A stretch of DNA of 64,000 bases. It comes from Cyanidium caldarium. Taxonomy: Eukaryota > Rhodophyta > Bangiophyceae > Cyanidiales > Cyanidiaceae. The DNA lies in the NCBI GenBank assembly GCA_026184775.1, contig JANCYW010000008.1, positions 248,001 through 312,000 of the forward strand. The letters are read 5' to 3'. Numbering within the stretch: position 1 is the stretch's first letter; each line of letters begins with the position of its first letter. Below are positions 62,285 to 64,000 of the stretch, one piece after another. The position numbers and the translations under genes are program-made. A model generated the notes under the pieces. The model did no database searches. It had not been told where the DNA came from and saw only the letters and a list, made by a program, of their open reading frames with translations.

Positions 62285-64000
62285 ATGATCCACCTGGTGT
62301 CGTACGCACGAATCGCCTTTCGACACGCTTCAGGGCGATTGGGAAGCTGCCGTCAATCACGTTGGAGCGTTCGATACGCATCGTCGACATCTAGCGGAAG
62401 CGCGGCCAGCGATGGTCGACCAGCGGCCGACGCCTCCGCCACACTCGGCAGCGCCGATGGAGGCACTGCACCACCGACGCCACCACCACCGCGACGACGT
62501 CGCGGATTTTCCCAGGGGATGCTGCGCTTTTTACTGGTGGCGGTACCGGTGACGGGCATTGTGGGCGTTTGGGCGCGTTGGCGCTACGATCCACGCTCAC
62601 GAGAACGGTTAGAGCAGACGATACCGGGATCGGGTGGGGCGTTGCGCCGCGCGATGGGTGGTGGCGATACAGACGAGCGCCAGCCGTCCTATGAACAAGG
62701 TTTGCGACACGCGGCGGTGGCCGACGTTTCGCGGCCTGGCGACGGGTATGCGGCGTTGGCCGGTGCGCCCGGTCGAGTAGGCGCTGCAAGTCGTGGTAAG
62801 CGCTATGGCTCGGCCGACGAACCCAAATCACTAGGAGCCGTTGGCGCGGGAACGAATCGATCCAACGGCAGGGATAGTGACCGTGAGAAGGTGGGATCGG
62901 TGGCGGATAGCGCGGAAGACGCTGTATCAGGTGAGCGGGAGGCGGCCGCGGTGACGGCAGCCACGGCCCATGGCACTGTCGCCGCACATCTCCCGCAACA
63001 CCGCGAGGATGACAGATCGGGCGAGACGGAACATTTCGCAGCTGGCGGAGAAGCGTTCGCGAATGTTGAGGAGGCGCCCGCGGACGCAACGGCGTTGGCG
63101 AGCAGCATGGAGACACCCAGCGCCGCCGGTGCCAACGGCAACGCCCTCGCCGAACCCTCTTCCGTGGCGCCAACACCAGACACCTCCTCGGCCAGTGTGA
63201 CACGATCGGAAAGTATCTCGGTGACTTCGGCGAGCGAGATGCTTGAGCAAGTCTCCCCCGATGCGCTCGTGTCGCGCCTCTCGCAGGAGCTGGGCGTGTT
63301 CGTGCTAGCGGAGGCGGTCCGCCTGCACGCCATTCTGGACAAGGGTCAATCGCCGCGAGCGCCAACATCGCCCTCCTCCTCCTCCTCCGATTTTGGCAGG
63401 AGCGAATTGCAAGCACGTCGCGCCCTGGCACTGGAACTGCTGCAGCGCGAGCGCGATTTTCGGGCCGACCTCGAGCGCTACCTCTCTGCCTTGAAACGAA
63501 AACTGCGGCGGGAAATCGAACCGGAGGTGCACGAGGCCGCCCGCGCCGAGGCCGAACAGCTGTTGCAGCAGCGGGAGACGGAGTTGCGGCAGCGACTGGA
63601 GGCGGAGCGCGAGACCCAACTGGCGCTACTCCGCGAGCAGGAGCTGTTGCGACTGCAGCAGGTGGAGGCGCTCGCGCAGCAGGTAGGAGAGCATTACGGG
63701 CGCGACCGTGAGTACAAGCGCTTCTCCCAGTGGGCGCACCGCGTGTGGCTGCTGTGGCGTGGTATGGCGGACAAGGTGAATGCCGGCGAGCCGTTCGCCA
63801 CCGACCTGGATGCGTGGATGCACTCATGGAGGGAGTGCACCGACGCGGCGGCCCAGGCGGAGAGCGACACTGCGCGTGCCCTGCAAGCATCGGCAGCGTT
63901 GGTACAGGCAGTGTGTACGCCCGTGCCCCACGAGGTGGCGCTGCAGGGTGTGGCCACGACGGGAGAATTGGAGGCGCGCTTCCTGACGCGGGTATTCCCG
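62285..64000 (+). CDS. MIC60/mitofilin (MICOS subunit), cut by right window edge
   Basis: Builds cristae junctions in the mitochondrial inner membrane. At least 572 codons, open to the last base. The N-terminus is a mitochondrial presequence (MIHLVSYARIAFRHASGRLG) without acidic residues, then a Pro run, RRRRGFSQGM, and a transmembrane helix (LRFLLVAVPVTGIVGVW, about 80-96). A disordered acidic stretch follows, then a coiled coil rich in Glu/Gln/Leu (about 380-480). From about 480 (FSQWAHRVWLLWRGMADKVN) begins the mitofilin signature domain, ending in the visible VALQGVATTGELEARF, which echoes the conserved GV-x-T-x-x-x-L-x-x-RF block. The whole architecture matches MIC60. The minus-strand open frame across it (62391-63890) is a shadow. 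Confidence 0.88.
   Translation, partial: MIHLVSYARIAFRHASGRLGSCRQSRWSVRYASSTSSGSAASDGRPAADASATLGSADGGTAPPTPPPPRRRRGFSQGMLRFLLVAVPVTGIVGVWARWRYDPRSRERLEQTIPGSGGALRRAMGGGDTDERQPSYEQGLRHAAVADVSRPGDGYAALAGAPGRVGAASRGKRYGSADEPKSLGAVGAGTNRSNGRDSDREKVGSVADSAEDAVSGEREAAAVTAATAHGTVAAHLPQHREDDRSGETEHFAAGGEAFANVEEAPADATALASSMETPSAAGANGNALAEPSSVAPTPDTSSASVTRSESISVTSASEMLEQVSPDALVSRLSQELGVFVLAEAVRLHAILDKGQSPRAPTSPSSSSSDFGRSELQARRALALELLQRERDFRADLERYLSALKRKLRREIEPEVHEAARAEAEQLLQQRETELRQRLEAERETQLALLREQELLRLQQVEALAQQVGEHYGRDREYKRFSQWAHRVWLLWRGMADKVNAGEPFATDLDAWMHSWRECTDAAAQAESDTARALQASAALVQAVCTPVPHEVALQGVATTGELEARFLTRVFP

Noticed and set aside
62391-63890. 499-codon minus-strand frame at the right edge
   Set aside because: Pro/Arg-rich with no domain, opposite the ordered MIC60 architecture.
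1-64000. Mobile elements, LTRs, CRISPR arrays or viral remnants
   Set aside because: No transposase, reverse transcriptase, long terminal repeats or spaced repeat arrays were found; the only repeats are short microsatellites and one minisatellite.

Overview
This window looks like nuclear DNA of a small eukaryotic alga with an unusually compact genome. The genes are eukaryotic: ER HSP90, a Borealin-like protein, Rab GDI, MAEA/GID9, NatB, PEX6, MIC60, LIM and RING proteins, and AGC kinases. They sit on both strands at roughly one per 2 kb, each readable as a single uninterrupted frame, with high G+C. A plant-type arogenate dehydratase, an IREH1-type kinase, biotin-synthesis enzymes, and a haem-binding ChaN protein with an apparent transit peptide plus twin-arginine signal all point to a photosynthetic host. 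I infer an intron-poor red alga of the Cyanidiophyceae (Cyanidium or Cyanidioschyzon relatives) as the best fit, but there is no rRNA or plastid marker here to prove it. I found no mobile element, CRISPR array, rRNA or convincing tRNA, and no sign of an integrated virus.

Layout. 1-9.7 kb: end of ER HSP90 (GRP94), a Borealin-like protein, arogenate/prephenate dehydratase, mitochondrial HSP70, mitochondrial FAD-glycerol-3-phosphate dehydrogenase, biotin synthase. 9.8-19.9 kb: Nudix hydrolase, BioF-type 8-amino-7-oxononanoate synthase, LRR protein, Rab GDI, MAEA-type E3 ligase, TEX261/SVP26 cargo adaptor, small subunit of serine palmitoyltransferase. 20-32 kb: DCAF-like WD40 protein, NatB catalytic subunit, ornithine carbamoyltransferase, RING protein, calcineurin-like phosphoesterase, saccharopine-dehydrogenase-like oxidoreductase. 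32.8-46.8 kb: PH-domain AGC kinase, ChaN protein, IND1 (NUBPL) Fe-S P-loop ATPase, a giant IREH1-like kinase, two-LIM protein. 47-64 kb: MARCH-type RING-CH protein, AUR1-like inositol phosphorylceramide synthase, a large unrecognised helical protein, PEX6, a PHD-finger protein, and MIC60/mitofilin running off the right edge.

Themes. Mitochondria are well represented (mtHSP70, GPDH, BioB, IND1, MIC60). Two biotin genes lie within 5 kb on either side of a Nudix gene. Two sphingolipid genes (small SPT subunit, AUR1) lie 29 kb apart. Gene ends are very tight: several convergent pairs are separated by 9 to 150 bp, so their 3' untranslated regions must nearly touch or overlap. Several promoters carry a pyrimidine-rich tract about 80-220 bp before the ATG, and GTCAC/GTGAC inverted or repeated elements recur upstream of three loci. 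Start codons were chosen as ATG only; where the open frame extends further upstream without an ATG, this is noted.
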